DNA from: Bog-756 sp963812525
GTDB lineage: Bacteria > Actinomycetota > Acidimicrobiia > Acidimicrobiales > RAAP-2
Length of the DNA stretch: 64,000 bases
Direction of reading: 5' to 3'
NCBI GenBank assembly: GCA_963812525.1
Contig: CAWEVL010000009.1
Span: forward strand, 744,001-808,000
This document shows positions 53,173 to 61,465 of this stretch, one piece after another. How positions within the stretch are numbered: position 1 is the stretch's first letter; each line of letters starts with the position of its first letter. The notes below the pieces were generated by a model. It worked only from the letters and a program-made list of their open reading frames with translations, ran no database searches and was not told the origin of the DNA. The position numbers and the translations under genes are program-made.

Positions 53173-53404
53173 TACCATGGGCCCACCAGAGAGAGGAGGT
53201 GGTCCAACTGAGCAGTCAACGATTCGGGACCCTGGAGGTGGCTGGCCGCTGAGGCGGCTCGCTGTACCACCTGGCGAATCCCAGCCAGACACCCACTGGG
53301 CGACCTAGCCGGACCCAGGTCCCATCCGGCGCCTCACGGGAACCCCAGTGCAACAAGTCAGCACATCAATACCTGCAGGGCGTCTCTTCGGAGACGCCCT
53401 GCAG
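53173..53404 (+). ncRNA. Candidate non-coding RNA ending in UUCG hairpin
   Basis: A TACCAT hexamer at 53173-53178 could start a transcript of about 220 nt with several GC-rich stems. No convincing protein frame exists (a 17-codon frame behind GGAGG is the best). It ends with a 14-bp perfect hairpin closed by TTCG. I do not recognise the family. The interval 53041-53172 holds nothing but the SOS box edge. Confidence 0.35.
53373..53404 (+). terminator. Strong hairpin with UUCG tetraloop
   Basis: CTGCAGGGCGTCTC (53373-53386), TTCG, and GAGACGCCCTGCAG (53391-53404) form a perfect 14-bp stem with a stable tetraloop. There is no U run, which is usual for high-GC actinomycete terminators. It could serve the rightward candidate RNA or, being symmetrical, the leftward antiporter transcript. 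Confidence 0.7.
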
Positions 53405-53465
53405 CACGTCCGGGGACCGATGACCGGCACGCGCGCCGGCTGGACGCCGAGCCGGGCCGGCGGTC

Positions 53466-55067
53466 TCAGGGTCGCATGGTGGTCTCGTCGATGTCGAGTG
53501 CGGCCCGCACCCCCTCGGCCACCCGCTCACTGACCTTCCGGCGGGCCAGCAGCTGGTCGAGCTCGGTCCGCTCGGTGGCGATCACCAGTTTGCGCAGCTC
53601 ACGCTCGGCGTGCAGATGGCTCCCGGTGCCGGCGGCGAACCGGTCACCTCTCCCCGCACCGTCCCCGTCCGCCGACGCCAGCGCCTCGAGCCGACGATCG
53701 ATGCGGGCCAGCTGGGACTCGTACCCGATGCGGATGCGGTCCACCACCTCGTCGGGGAACCGCTCTTCGTGGATGAGGTCCTCGAGGCTGGTCAGGGCGA
53801 CCACCGTCAGCCGCCGCCGAGCCTCGGCGACCAGTAGCCCCTCCTGCTCGTCGCGTGTCACCAGGCCGAGTCGGCGGATCAGCGACGGGAGGGTCAGGCC
53901 CTGGCCCACCAGCGTGGCCACGATGACGGCGAAGGTCAGGAAGACCAGCAGGTCCCGGTGGGGGAACGTCGGGGGCAGGGCCAGCGACGCGGCCAGGCTC
54001 ACCGCTCCACGCATACCCGCCCAACCCAGCACCGTCGATTCCCGCCACGGGTGGCTCGGGCGACGGCCGGAGCCGAGCAGGCGTTGCGCGCCGGGGACCG
54101 CGGTGGCCCCGAAGATCCACACCATGCGCACCACCATGACCACACCGATGACGGCCAGCGCCTCCAGCACCAGCGAGCCGGACTCGCGGTTGGTCAGGCT
54201 GTCGAGGATGGGGCGGAGCTCGAGGCCGACCAGGAGGAACGACAGGCCCGTCAGCAGGAAGACGACCAGGTCCCAGATCTCCCGCTGCTGCAACCGGGCC
54301 CCGGCGGTCAGCGACGACGAGCCGTAGCGGCCGAAGTACAGCCCGGCCGCCACCACGGCCAGCACCCCCGAGGCCCCGAGTTTGTCGGCGGGCAGGTAGG
54401 CGGCGAACGGCAGGATCAGGAGCACGGTGTTCTCGATCACCGGGGTCTCGGTGAATCGGAGGACCCGGGCCCCCAGCCATCCCACGGCCAGGCCGATGCC
54501 CACGCCCGCCACCACGGCGAACGAGAATTTCCAGGCCACATCGGCCACGGTGAAGGCCGAGCCCACCGCGGCCACGGCCACCTGGTAGGCGGTCAACGCG
54601 GTGGCGTCGTTCATCATCCCCTCGCCGCCCAGGATGGTGACCAGCCGGCGGGGGAGGCCCAGTTTGCCGGCGATCTGGGTGGCGGCCACGGAGTCGGGGG
54701 GCGACACGATGGCACCGAGGGCGAAGGCCACCGCCCAGTTCATGTCGTGGACCATCGAGTGGATGACCACCGCCACCACGGTCATGGTGGCCAGCACCAG
54801 GCCCACGGCGAGAAAGAGGATCGGACGGATCTGGGCCCGGACCTCCCGGGCGGAGGTGTCGAGGGAGGCGTCGTAGATCAGGGGTGGCAGGAACACCAGC
54901 AGGACCAGCTCGGGCTGGAGCTCGACGCGGTGCTGGGTGGGGATCAGGGCCACGCCGATGCCGGCGATCACCAGCAGGATGGGGTAGGGGATCCGCAGCC
55001 GGTCGGCGACGGTGGCGATGACCACGATGCCGATCAGCAGCCCGATGCCGTCGGCGATGCTGATCAT
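53466..55067 (-). CDS. CPA1-family Na+/H+ antiporter
   Basis: A 533-residue antiporter with about twelve membrane helices, exchanging Na+ (or K+) for H+. The ion-binding Asp is in GAIVSPPDSVAATQIAGKLG, and a second family motif is GGEGMMNDATALTAYQVAVA. Arg in WAGMRGAVSLAASLALP is also typical. The long cytoplasmic C-terminus (about 130 residues, charged) matches the bacterial CPA1 (TIGR00831) form. ATG 55067 (MISIADGIGLLIGIV) is preferred; the upstream open frame is Arg/Pro-rich shadow. Confidence 0.92.
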   Translation of the reverse strand: MISIADGIGLLIGIVVIATVADRLRIPYPILLVIAGIGVALIPTQHRVELQPELVLLVFLPPLIYDASLDTSAREVRAQIRPILFLAVGLVLATMTVVAVVIHSMVHDMNWAVAFALGAIVSPPDSVAATQIAGKLGLPRRLVTILGGEGMMNDATALTAYQVAVAAVGSAFTVADVAWKFSFAVVAGVGIGLAVGWLGARVLRFTETPVIENTVLLILPFAAYLPADKLGASGVLAVVAAGLYFGRYGSSSLTAGARLQQREIWDLVVFLLTGLSFLLVGLELRPILDSLTNRESGSLVLEALAVIGVVMVVRMVWIFGATAVPGAQRLLGSGRRPSHPWRESTVLGWAGMRGAVSLAASLALPPTFPHRDLLVFLTFAVIVATLVGQGLTLPSLIRRLGLVTRDEQEGLLVAEARRRLTVVALTSLEDLIHEERFPDEVVDRIRIGYESQLARIDRRLEALASADGDGAGRGDRFAAGTGSHLHAERELRKLVIATERTELDQLLARRKVSERVAEGVRAALDIDETTMRP

Positions 55068-55131
55068 CCGGGCTCCACCCCGCCCGCTCCGGTGGGTCCG
55101 GGGACGACGGTGGCGGTCGGCGTGCCGAGGC

Positions 55132-55407
55132 TCACTCCACGAAGGCGGCCCGTGCCGCCTCGAGGCCTCCTGCGGACGGTTCCCGGCATCCGAACGTCCC
55201 CTCCTCGAGGAGCCCGGTGGCCGCCTGGACCACCGCGCCGGGCCCGGCGAAGCACCGGGCCCCACCTCCCGACACCCGGGCCGCGCCGAGCCGGGCCGGC
55301 AGTCTCGCCGAGCCCCGGTCCCCGGGGTTCGGGAGCAGGAGGGGGGCCGGTCCACGGTGGGAGGCGAGCAACCTCGCCGCATTCGCGCGCTGGGACTCCA
55401 CGGGCAA
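55132..55407 (-). pseudogene. Isocitrate lyase/PEP-mutase-family gene with internal deletion
   Basis: The 91-residue frame joins an N-terminal part (ANAARLLASHRGPAPLLLPN then PGDRGSARLPARLGAARVS, which recalls LVLPNAWDAGSARLLAALGF of the family) to a C-terminal part (VVQAATGLLEEGTFGCREPS, recalling AARELLEEGTFGFLDRA). The central barrel with the catalytic residues, about 170 residues, is missing. The frame itself is intact, so this is probably a deletion derivative and inactive. Confidence 0.5.
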
Positions 55408-55558
55408 ACCCTACCCAGGCCCCGCACGGGAATCCCCACCCGTCGGTGGCCGGAGACGATCATCGGCCCCCTGGTAGCCTGCCGCCACAGGAGGTGGGTC
55501 TCCGACCGCGTCGGCCCCACCGTTTGCCGATGGAGGAGATCATGGTGGAGGTGGCCCG

Positions 55559-56002
55559 GTGTTCAAGGTGATCGTCGTGGGGACGGACGGCTCGGAGCGG
55601 GCGGCCGTCGCCGTCGAGCAGGCCTTCACCCTGGCCAAGCTGAGCGGCGCCAAGGTGCACGGCGTCCACGTACTGCGCCCGATCCTGACCGCGGCCACCG
55701 CCCAACTGGACGCCGGCGCGGTGGCCATCACCAACGAGGACCGGAAGGAGGACGCCCGGAGGATCCGGACCGAGTTCCTGGCCGAGGCCGAGCGCCACGG
55801 CGTACCCGCCGAGATGGAGACCTACGACGGCGAGCCGGCCGACGCCCTGATCAAGGCGGCCGAGGCGGTAGAGGCCGACCTGCTGGTGGTGGGGAACCGG
55901 GGCATGTCCGGCGTGCGGCGCTTCGTGCTCGGCAGCGTTCCCAACAAGGTCTCCCACCACAGCCCGTGCAGCCTGCTGATCGTCGACACCGACCGATCCT
56001 GA
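55559..56002 (+). CDS. Universal stress protein (UspA family)
   Basis: A 147-residue Usp domain. VIVVGTDGSERAAVAVEQAF at the N-terminus and the ATP-binding signature GNRGMSGVRRFVLGSVPNKV plus SPCSLLIV (G-2x-G-9x-G-S) are clear. It probably binds ATP and helps in energy or oxidative stress. The GTG at 55559 follows a GGAGG site; the nearby ATGs are in other frames. Confidence 0.9.
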   Translation: MFKVIVVGTDGSERAAVAVEQAFTLAKLSGAKVHGVHVLRPILTAATAQLDAGAVAITNEDRKEDARRIRTEFLAEAERHGVPAEMETYDGEPADALIKAAEAVEADLLVVGNRGMSGVRRFVLGSVPNKVSHHSPCSLLIVDTDRS

Positions 56003-56072
56003 GCCGCGGGCCGAGGGGAGCTCGGCCGCCCGGGGCCGGACGCCCGCCCGGGGAGCCGGGGAGGAGGCCGCG

Positions 56073-56909
56073 GTGAGCACCACGAGGGCCCTGGTCCTGG
56101 GAGGCGGGGGGCTGGCCGGGATCGCCTGGCACGCCGGGATGCTCCTCGGCCTGTCCGACGCCGGCCTGGACCTCGACGCCGCCGACCTCATCGTCGGGAC
56201 GTCGGCCGGTGCCACGGTGGCCGCGCAGGTGGCCAGCGGTATGACGCCCCGGGAGTGCTTCGAACGACAGGTCGACCCGGCCCTCCAGAACCGCGAGCTG
56301 CGACCCGCCGGGATGTCCGTCGCCGAGCTGTGGGACACCATGGCCCGTCTGATCGAGGAGGTCGCCGACCCCGAGGAGCGTCGCCGCCGGATCGGGGCCA
56401 TGGCCCTGGCCGCCGACACCGTGGGTGAGCCGGTCCGGCGGGCGGTGGTGGCCGGCCGGCTCCCCTCCGAGGAGTGGCCGGAGCGGCCGGTGGCCGCGGT
56501 GGCCGTGGAGGCCGCCACCGGCGAGCGACGGGCGTTCGACTCGGGCTCGGGCGTGGGATTGGTGGACGCCGTGGCGGCCAGCAGCGCGGTCCCGGGCATC
56601 TGGCCCCCGGTGACCATCGAGGGGTCCCGGTACGTGGACGGAGGCGTCTACTCGCTGGCCAACGCCGACCTGGCCGTGGGCTATCAGCGGGTGGTGGTCC
56701 TGGCCCCGATGGTCGACCCCGCCCTCGCCGCCCAGCTGGACGCGGTGGAGGCCACCGGCCGGGCCGTCGTGGTCTCGCCCGACGACGAGGCGCTGGCCGC
56801 CTTCGGTGCCGACCCCCTCGACCCGGCGGTGCGGGCCCCCTCGGCCCGGGCGGGTCGTCACCAGGCCGCCGCCGCCGCCCCGTCGCTCTGGGAGGTGTGG
56901 ACGGCCTAG
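56073..56909 (+). CDS. Patatin-like phospholipase
   Basis: A 278-residue patatin-domain lipase. The oxyanion-hole GGGGLAGIAWH, the nucleophile Ser in VGTSAGATVAAQ and the catalytic Asp in YVDGGVYSLANADLA form the Ser-Asp dyad. Such proteins hydrolyse acyl lipids in the cytosol or at the membrane. The GTG start is supported by GGAGG upstream. It meets the VOC gene tail to tail with 4 bp overlap. Confidence 0.9.
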   Translation: MSTTRALVLGGGGLAGIAWHAGMLLGLSDAGLDLDAADLIVGTSAGATVAAQVASGMTPRECFERQVDPALQNRELRPAGMSVAELWDTMARLIEEVADPEERRRRIGAMALAADTVGEPVRRAVVAGRLPSEEWPERPVAAVAVEAATGERRAFDSGSGVGLVDAVAASSAVPGIWPPVTIEGSRYVDGGVYSLANADLAVGYQRVVVLAPMVDPALAAQLDAVEATGRAVVVSPDDEALAAFGADPLDPAVRAPSARAGRHQAAAAAPSLWEVWTA

Positions 56910-57286
56910 GCCGCCGAATGGCAGACGGCCTCGACGTTGTTGCCGTCGGGGTCGCGGACGAAGGCTCCGAAGTAGGCCGGGTGGTACTCGGGCCACAGCC
57001 TCGGCCCATGGAGGACCTCGGTCCCCGTGGCCACTGCGGTGTCGACGAAGGCGCGCACCGCATCCCGGTCGGGGGCCAGGAAGGCGACGTGGCACTCCCG
57101 GAATCCGGTGCCGGTGGCGCGGGGTCCCAGCCAGAAGGTGGGCCGGGGCGGGATGCCGAACCCGACCGCCGGGCCCACCTCCGCCAGCCGGCGCCCACCC
57201 AGGGGGGCGAGCACGGCGTCGTAGAAGGCGGCGCTGACGGTCACATCGGCGCACTGGAGGGAGAGGTGGTCGAGCACGGCAACCAT
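56906..57286 (-). CDS. VOC-family protein (glyoxalase/bleomycin-resistance-like)
   Basis: A 126-residue single-domain VOC protein. LDHLSLQCADVTVSAAFYDA at the N-terminus and a C-terminal FGAFVRDPDGNNVEAVCHSA show the two beta-alpha-beta-beta-beta modules with a His and a Glu as likely metal ligands. HVAFLAPDRDAVRAFVDTAV is typical of the DUF-type glyoxalases common in soil actinomycetes. The substrate is unknown. ATG 57286 gives the family-normal length. Confidence 0.87.
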   Translation of the reverse strand: MVAVLDHLSLQCADVTVSAAFYDAVLAPLGGRRLAEVGPAVGFGIPPRPTFWLGPRATGTGFRECHVAFLAPDRDAVRAFVDTAVATGTEVLHGPRLWPEYHPAYFGAFVRDPDGNNVEAVCHSAA

Positions 57287-57417
57287 GCTGCCACCCCGGA
57301 CCGGGACGGGCCCGACGTGGGTCCACCCGGTTGCTGGCCGACGGGTCGGGGCGCCCCCTGGTGGCCCGACCCGGCGCCGACGGCGCCGGCACCGTCGGGA
57401 GTGCCAAGCTTCGGGCG

Positions 57418-58488
57418 GTGACCCCGGATCCGTTCCCCGCCCCCCTGCCCCCCTTGCCGTCACCGCCGGTCGGCGTGCCGTGGCCCGGGGCGGAGTGGCC
57501 CGAGGGCCCGCCGCCCGACGGCGTCGACCTGACCCCGGCCCTGGACCACGCCTTCGACCCCGAGGGGCCGCTCCATCAGACCTACGCCGTGGTCGTGGTC
57601 CACCGCGGCCGCCTGGTGTACGAGCGCTACGGAGGGCTCCTGCCCCAGTGGGACAAACCGGGGAAGCCGGTGGTGCGCGACACCCCCCTGCTCTCGTGGT
57701 CCATCGCCAAGTCCATGCTCCACGCCGTGGTCGGCCTGCTGGTCGCCGATGGCCGGCTGGCCCTCGACGGCCCGGCCCCGGTGCCGGCCTGGCAGGCCGC
57801 CGGCGACCCGCGAGGGTCGATCACCCTCCAGCACCTGCTGGACATGCGCGACGGGCTGGACTTCGTGGAGCAGTACGAGGACGCCGAGTCCTCCGACGTC
57901 CTGCAGATGCTGTTCGGCCGAGGCCAACAGGACATGGCCGCCTTCGCCGCCGACCGACCGCTGACCGCGCCGCCCGGGACCCGCTTCAACTACTCGAGCG
58001 GCACCAGCATCATCGTCTCGGGCGTGGTGGCCCGGACCCTCGGGCCCGGCGAGCCCTACCGCAGGTTCCTGGCCGACCGGCTGTTCGGCCCCCTCGGGAT
58101 GACCTCGGCCACCACCACCTTCGACGGGGCCGGGACGTGGGTGGCCGCCTCCTACGCGTACGCCACCGCCCGGGACTACGCCCGGTTCGGCCTCTGGTAC
58201 CTCCGGGACGGGGTGTGGGCCGGGGAGCGGCTGCTGCCCGAGGGCTGGGTGGACCACGGCCGCCGGCCCCGGTCGGTCGATCCCGAGGACGGCGAGGTCT
58301 ACGGCTCCCACTGGTGGACGCGGGCCCACGGTGGGACGTTCTGGGCCGCCGGCCACGAGGGCCAGTCCATCGACGTCTGTCCCGACCTCGACCTGGTGCT
58401 GGTGCGCATGGGCCGGAACGATGAGGAGCGCTCGGAGGAGCTCAGGGCCTGGCGCACCGGGGTCATCGAGTCCTTCGCCCGCCGATGA
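57418..58488 (+). CDS. Serine hydrolase of the beta-lactamase/penicillin-binding-protein class C family
   Basis: A 356-residue serine hydrolase. The nucleophile motif is SIAK (SWSIAKSMLHAVVGLL), the second motif YSS in FNYSSGTSIIVSGVV, and the third region HEGQSIDV. ALL of TYAVVVVHRGRLVYERYGG and LQHLLDMRDGLDFVEQYEDA are typical of the 6-aminohexanoate-dimer hydrolase/esterase-like branch. No signal peptide was seen, so it is probably cytosolic. The GTG at 57418 has a CAAGCT hexamer 7 nt upstream (leaderless type). Confidence 0.87.
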   Translation: MTPDPFPAPLPPLPSPPVGVPWPGAEWPEGPPPDGVDLTPALDHAFDPEGPLHQTYAVVVVHRGRLVYERYGGLLPQWDKPGKPVVRDTPLLSWSIAKSMLHAVVGLLVADGRLALDGPAPVPAWQAAGDPRGSITLQHLLDMRDGLDFVEQYEDAESSDVLQMLFGRGQQDMAAFAADRPLTAPPGTRFNYSSGTSIIVSGVVARTLGPGEPYRRFLADRLFGPLGMTSATTTFDGAGTWVAASYAYATARDYARFGLWYLRDGVWAGERLLPEGWVDHGRRPRSVDPEDGEVYGSHWWTRAHGGTFWAAGHEGQSIDVCPDLDLVLVRMGRNDEERSEELRAWRTGVIESFARR

Positions 58489-58500
58489 CCGCGGTGGGCG

Positions 58501-59061
58501 CTACACGCCCTCCCACAGGTCGACCGGGGCCTGGCCCACCCGGTAGTGGCCCGGCTGCCGCTTGCCCGACGCCGACTTCTCGAGTCGCTTCTGCATGCCC
58601 GGGGTCAGCACGCCGGCGTTGATCATCTCGATGAAGGTGGCGGTGGCATTGCCCACGTCGAAGAAGTCCCGCTGCCAGGACCACTGGAAGTTGCCGGCAT
58701 AGCGGAACCAGCTCCCGCCCAGACCGGCGATCTCGTAGTGGCTGCCGTCGGGACGGGTGGCATCGGCGATCTGCTTCCACAGGCCGAGGATCTCGCCCTG
58801 GACGTCGTCGATGAGGACCCGCTGGTACGGGTAGGTCCATCCCCCCAGGCCCTCCATCTCCAGGCCGAGGGCATACTCCCGGATCTCGTCCTTGCCCACG
58901 GCCATGAACTCGTCGGTCGGGCCGACGTTCCAACCGTAGGTGGCGTCGTCGGTGTACAGCTCGGCCATGGGCGCCCAGTCCAGCTGCTCTTCGCAGCGCC
59001 GGTTGATGTCCAGCCACTTCTGCATCATCGCTTCGAGCTCACTTCGGGGGAACGACGGCAT
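58501..59061 (-). CDS. NTF2/SnoaL-like protein
   Basis: A 186-residue NTF2-fold protein. WLDINRRCEEQLDWAPMAEL, YTDDATYGWNVGPTDEFMAV and GKDEIREYALG give the cone-shaped fold used by ketosteroid isomerases, SnoaL cyclases and limonene-epoxide hydrolases; no catalytic residue set can be assigned. GAGGAG precedes the ATG. It starts 2 bp after the ferredoxin stop and so belongs to the CYP51 operon. In mycobacteria an NTF2-like gene (Rv0760c) also lies near cyp51. Confidence 0.75.
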   Translation of the reverse strand: MPSFPRSELEAMMQKWLDINRRCEEQLDWAPMAELYTDDATYGWNVGPTDEFMAVGKDEIREYALGLEMEGLGGWTYPYQRVLIDDVQGEILGLWKQIADATRPDGSHYEIAGLGGSWFRYAGNFQWSWQRDFFDVGNATATFIEMINAGVLTPGMQKRLEKSASGKRQPGHYRVGQAPVDLWEGV

Positions 59062-59063
59062 GG

Positions 59064-59261
59064 TTACTCCTCTTCGACGATGGATAGCGCGGAGGTGGGG
59101 CAGTACCGGACCGCCGCCTCGACCGCCGGACGCGCCTCCTCGGGGGGCGACGGGTCCAGGACGGACACTGTCTCACGTTTGGCCAGTTCGAACACGGTGG
59201 GCGCCTCGGACTCGCACACCCCGTGCCCCTGGCACAGGTCGAGGTCGACGACGACCCGCAT
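59064..59261 (-). CDS. 3Fe-4S ferredoxin, P450 electron donor
   Basis: A 65-residue ferredoxin. The cluster motif is C-x2-H-x2-C ... C-P (LCQGHGVCESEAP then VRYCPTSAL): His takes the place of the second Cys, as in the single-cluster ferredoxins that serve actinobacterial P450s. It directly follows cyp51 (the stop and ATG share 1 bp) and would pass electrons to CYP51 and perhaps to the second P450. It matches the arrangement Rv0764c-Rv0763c. Confidence 0.92.
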   Translation of the reverse strand: MRVVVDLDLCQGHGVCESEAPTVFELAKRETVSVLDPSPPEEARPAVEAAVRYCPTSALSIVEEE

Positions 59262-60640
59262 CAGGCCCCGGCCCGGGCGTCCGCCTTGCGCCGGTACCGG
59301 ACCACGCAGGGCTGCTGGAGCTGGACCACCATCTTCGAGTGGTCGTTCCGGTAGGAGTCCGACGGCTGGGCCAGTTCGAACTCCCAGTCCAACAACAGCA
59401 CGGAGAAGATGGCCTTGAGCTGCATCATGGCGAAGGCCGCCCCCACGCACCGGTGCCGACCGGCGCCGAAGGGGATCCATGTCCAGGGGTTGGTCCGGTC
59501 CTCCTCGCGCGGCTCGAGGTAGCGGGAGGGCTGGAACCGGTCGGCGTCGGGGAAGTCCTCGGCGATGCGGTTGGACACCGACGGGCTGGCCCCCACCATC
59601 TGGCCCGCCTCGATGGTGAACCCGTTGACCTCGAGATCCTCCTTGGCCACCCGGAGCAGCAGGATCAGCGGCGGGTGGAGGCGGAGGGCCTCCTTCACCG
59701 CCGACTCCAGGTGGGGCATGGCCCGGAGGGCCTGATAGCTGACCTCGGCCCCGTCGGCATAGAGCTCGCGGAGCTCGGTGTCCACCGCGGCCCGCTCGTC
59801 GGGATGGCGGAGCAGCTCGATCAGCGTCCACGCCGCGGTGCCGGAGGTGGTGTGGTGCCCGGCGAACATCATGGAGATGAACATGCCCGTCACCTGGTCG
59901 GCCAGGAACCGCGGGGAACCGTCCTCGTTGGTGATGGACATGAGGACGTCGAGCAGGTCCCGGTCGTCGTCCCCGGACGGTGGAGCGGCGGCCCGCCGCT
60001 CCATGATCCCCTCGACCAGCTGGACCAGGCCGGCCCGCGCCGCGTCCCGGCGGCGGAAGCTCTCGATGGGGGCGTAGGGGTCGACGTAGGCGATGGCGTC
60101 GGTGCCCTGTTCGAGGTCGTGGTAGAGCTCGGCGAACCGCTTGTCCAACTCGTTGCGGAACCGCTTGCCGATGAGGCAGGCCGAGGAGGTGTAGATGGTC
60201 AGCTCGGCGAACCAGTCGAGCAGGTCGATCTCACCCTCGTCGTCCCATCCCGCCACCATCTGCTCCACCTCGGCGGCGATGGTGGCGGCGTGGCCCCGCA
60301 TGAACTTGTCCCGGAGGGCCTGGTTGTGGAGCATCTCGCGTCGGCGCTCCGGGGGGGCGTCGAACACCACCCCCTCCCCGAAGACCGGCGTCATGAACGG
60401 GTAGGCCTCGGCCTGGTCGAGGACCTCCTCGGGGGCGCGGAAGAAGAACTCGTTGGCGTCGGCCCCGGACAGCAGCACCACGTCGCGCTGGGCCAGCCGG
60501 AACACACCCACGTCGCCGCACTCGGCCCGGACCCGGTTCATGAGGGCGATGGGATCGACCCGGAGCTCCTCCAGGTGGCCGTTCTCGTGCTCACCGCCGG
60601 ACACCCGGGGTGGCTGCTTGTGGTCCAGGGCGATGGTCAT
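59261..60640 (-). CDS. cyp51: Cytochrome P450 CYP51 family (sterol 14-alpha-demethylase type)
   Basis: A 459-residue P450 very close to mycobacterial CYP51. Family-specific segments: RVSGGEHENGHLEEL at the start, AYPFMTPVFGEGVVFD in the B'/C region, AGHHTTSGTAAWTLIELL in the I helix (with HT replacing the usual acid-Thr), KEALR (317-321) ExxR, and the heme loop FGAGRHRCVG with Cys398. CYP51 removes the 14-alpha-methyl group of sterol precursors; in mycobacteria, its natural substrate is uncertain. It overlaps the SDR stop by 4 bp and the ferredoxin by 1 bp, so it is firmly in an operon. Confidence 0.95.
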   Translation of the reverse strand: MTIALDHKQPPRVSGGEHENGHLEELRVDPIALMNRVRAECGDVGVFRLAQRDVVLLSGADANEFFFRAPEEVLDQAEAYPFMTPVFGEGVVFDAPPERRREMLHNQALRDKFMRGHAATIAAEVEQMVAGWDDEGEIDLLDWFAELTIYTSSACLIGKRFRNELDKRFAELYHDLEQGTDAIAYVDPYAPIESFRRRDAARAGLVQLVEGIMERRAAAPPSGDDDRDLLDVLMSITNEDGSPRFLADQVTGMFISMMFAGHHTTSGTAAWTLIELLRHPDERAAVDTELRELYADGAEVSYQALRAMPHLESAVKEALRLHPPLILLLRVAKEDLEVNGFTIEAGQMVGASPSVSNRIAEDFPDADRFQPSRYLEPREEDRTNPWTWIPFGAGRHRCVGAAFAMMQLKAIFSVLLLDWEFELAQPSDSYRNDHSKMVVQLQQPCVVRYRRKADARAGA

Positions 60641-61452
60641 GGCTCTCCCAGTTCGTCGGGTCCGGCGTGGTTCGGATCGGTGTGCAGGGGTGCTTCCGGT
60701 TGGAGTTCGATGACCGTGGCATGGGTGCCGCGGGGGAGGCCCACCACCGCCACGATGGCCTGGGCCACGCCGGCCGGCCGCATGAAGTTGGAGTGCCGGG
60801 CGAAGCCCCACGCCGCCCACTGCTCGATGACCTTGCCGGTGGCGTCGGGGTCCCAGTCCATCCCCATGCCGGTCAGGGTGGGGCCGGGCCGGACGATCGT
60901 GGCCCGCACCCCGGTGCCCTCCAGCTCCATCTGCAGCGAGTGGACGTAGCCCTCGAGCCCCCATTTCGACGTGACGTAGGCCGCCATCGACGGTCGGGGC
61001 CGCTCGGCCACGTCGGAGGTGACGAACACGATGTCGCCGCGCCGGCGGCCGGTCATGCCCGGGGTCAGGGCCCGGACCAGGCGGTGGGTGCCGCTCAGGT
61101 TGACGGCCAGGACGCCGTCGAACGCCTCGGGGTCGGTGTCCAGGACGGCGCCGGCGATGTTGAGGGCGGCGTTGGACACCAGGATCTCGACGGCGCCGAG
61201 GGTGTCTACGCAGGCTTGGGCGAACCGGTCCACCGACCGGCCGTCGGCCAGGTCGAGATGGATGGCCACCGCCTCCCCGCCGTCCTCCCGGATGGCCGCG
61301 GCGGTGGCCTCGCACTCGGCCACCCGCCGGGCGCCCAGGGCCACCGGGTGACCCTCGGCCGCCAGGGCCAGGGCCGTGGCCTGGCCGATGCCCGAGGAGG
61401 CTCCGGTGACGACGGCCGGGCGCCGCTCGGGGTTGGGGTCGAAGCGGGGCAT
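60637..61452 (-). CDS. Short-chain dehydrogenase/reductase of the CYP51 operon
   Basis: A 271-residue SDR: VVTGASSGIGQATALALA, VSNAALNIAG, Ser in VFVTSDVAERPRP and YVTSKWG with Tyr/Lys. It lies between two P450 genes and is coupled to cyp51 by a 4-bp ATGA overlap. Position and type match Rv0765c in M. tuberculosis. It may oxidise or reduce a hydroxyl/ketone on the same isoprenoid or sterol-like substrate. Confidence 0.9.
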   Translation of the reverse strand: MPRFDPNPERRPAVVTGASSGIGQATALALAAEGHPVALGARRVAECEATAAAIREDGGEAVAIHLDLADGRSVDRFAQACVDTLGAVEILVSNAALNIAGAVLDTDPEAFDGVLAVNLSGTHRLVRALTPGMTGRRRGDIVFVTSDVAERPRPSMAAYVTSKWGLEGYVHSLQMELEGTGVRATIVRPGPTLTGMGMDWDPDATGKVIEQWAAWGFARHSNFMRPAGVAQAIVAVVGLPRGTHATVIELQPEAPLHTDPNHAGPDELGEP

Positions 61453-61465
61453 CAGCAGCCGGGCA

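Noticed and set aside
53195..53260. A 17-codon protein frame behind GGAGG
   Set aside because: It is too short and its peptide is not recognisable; the surrounding sequence looks more like a structured RNA.
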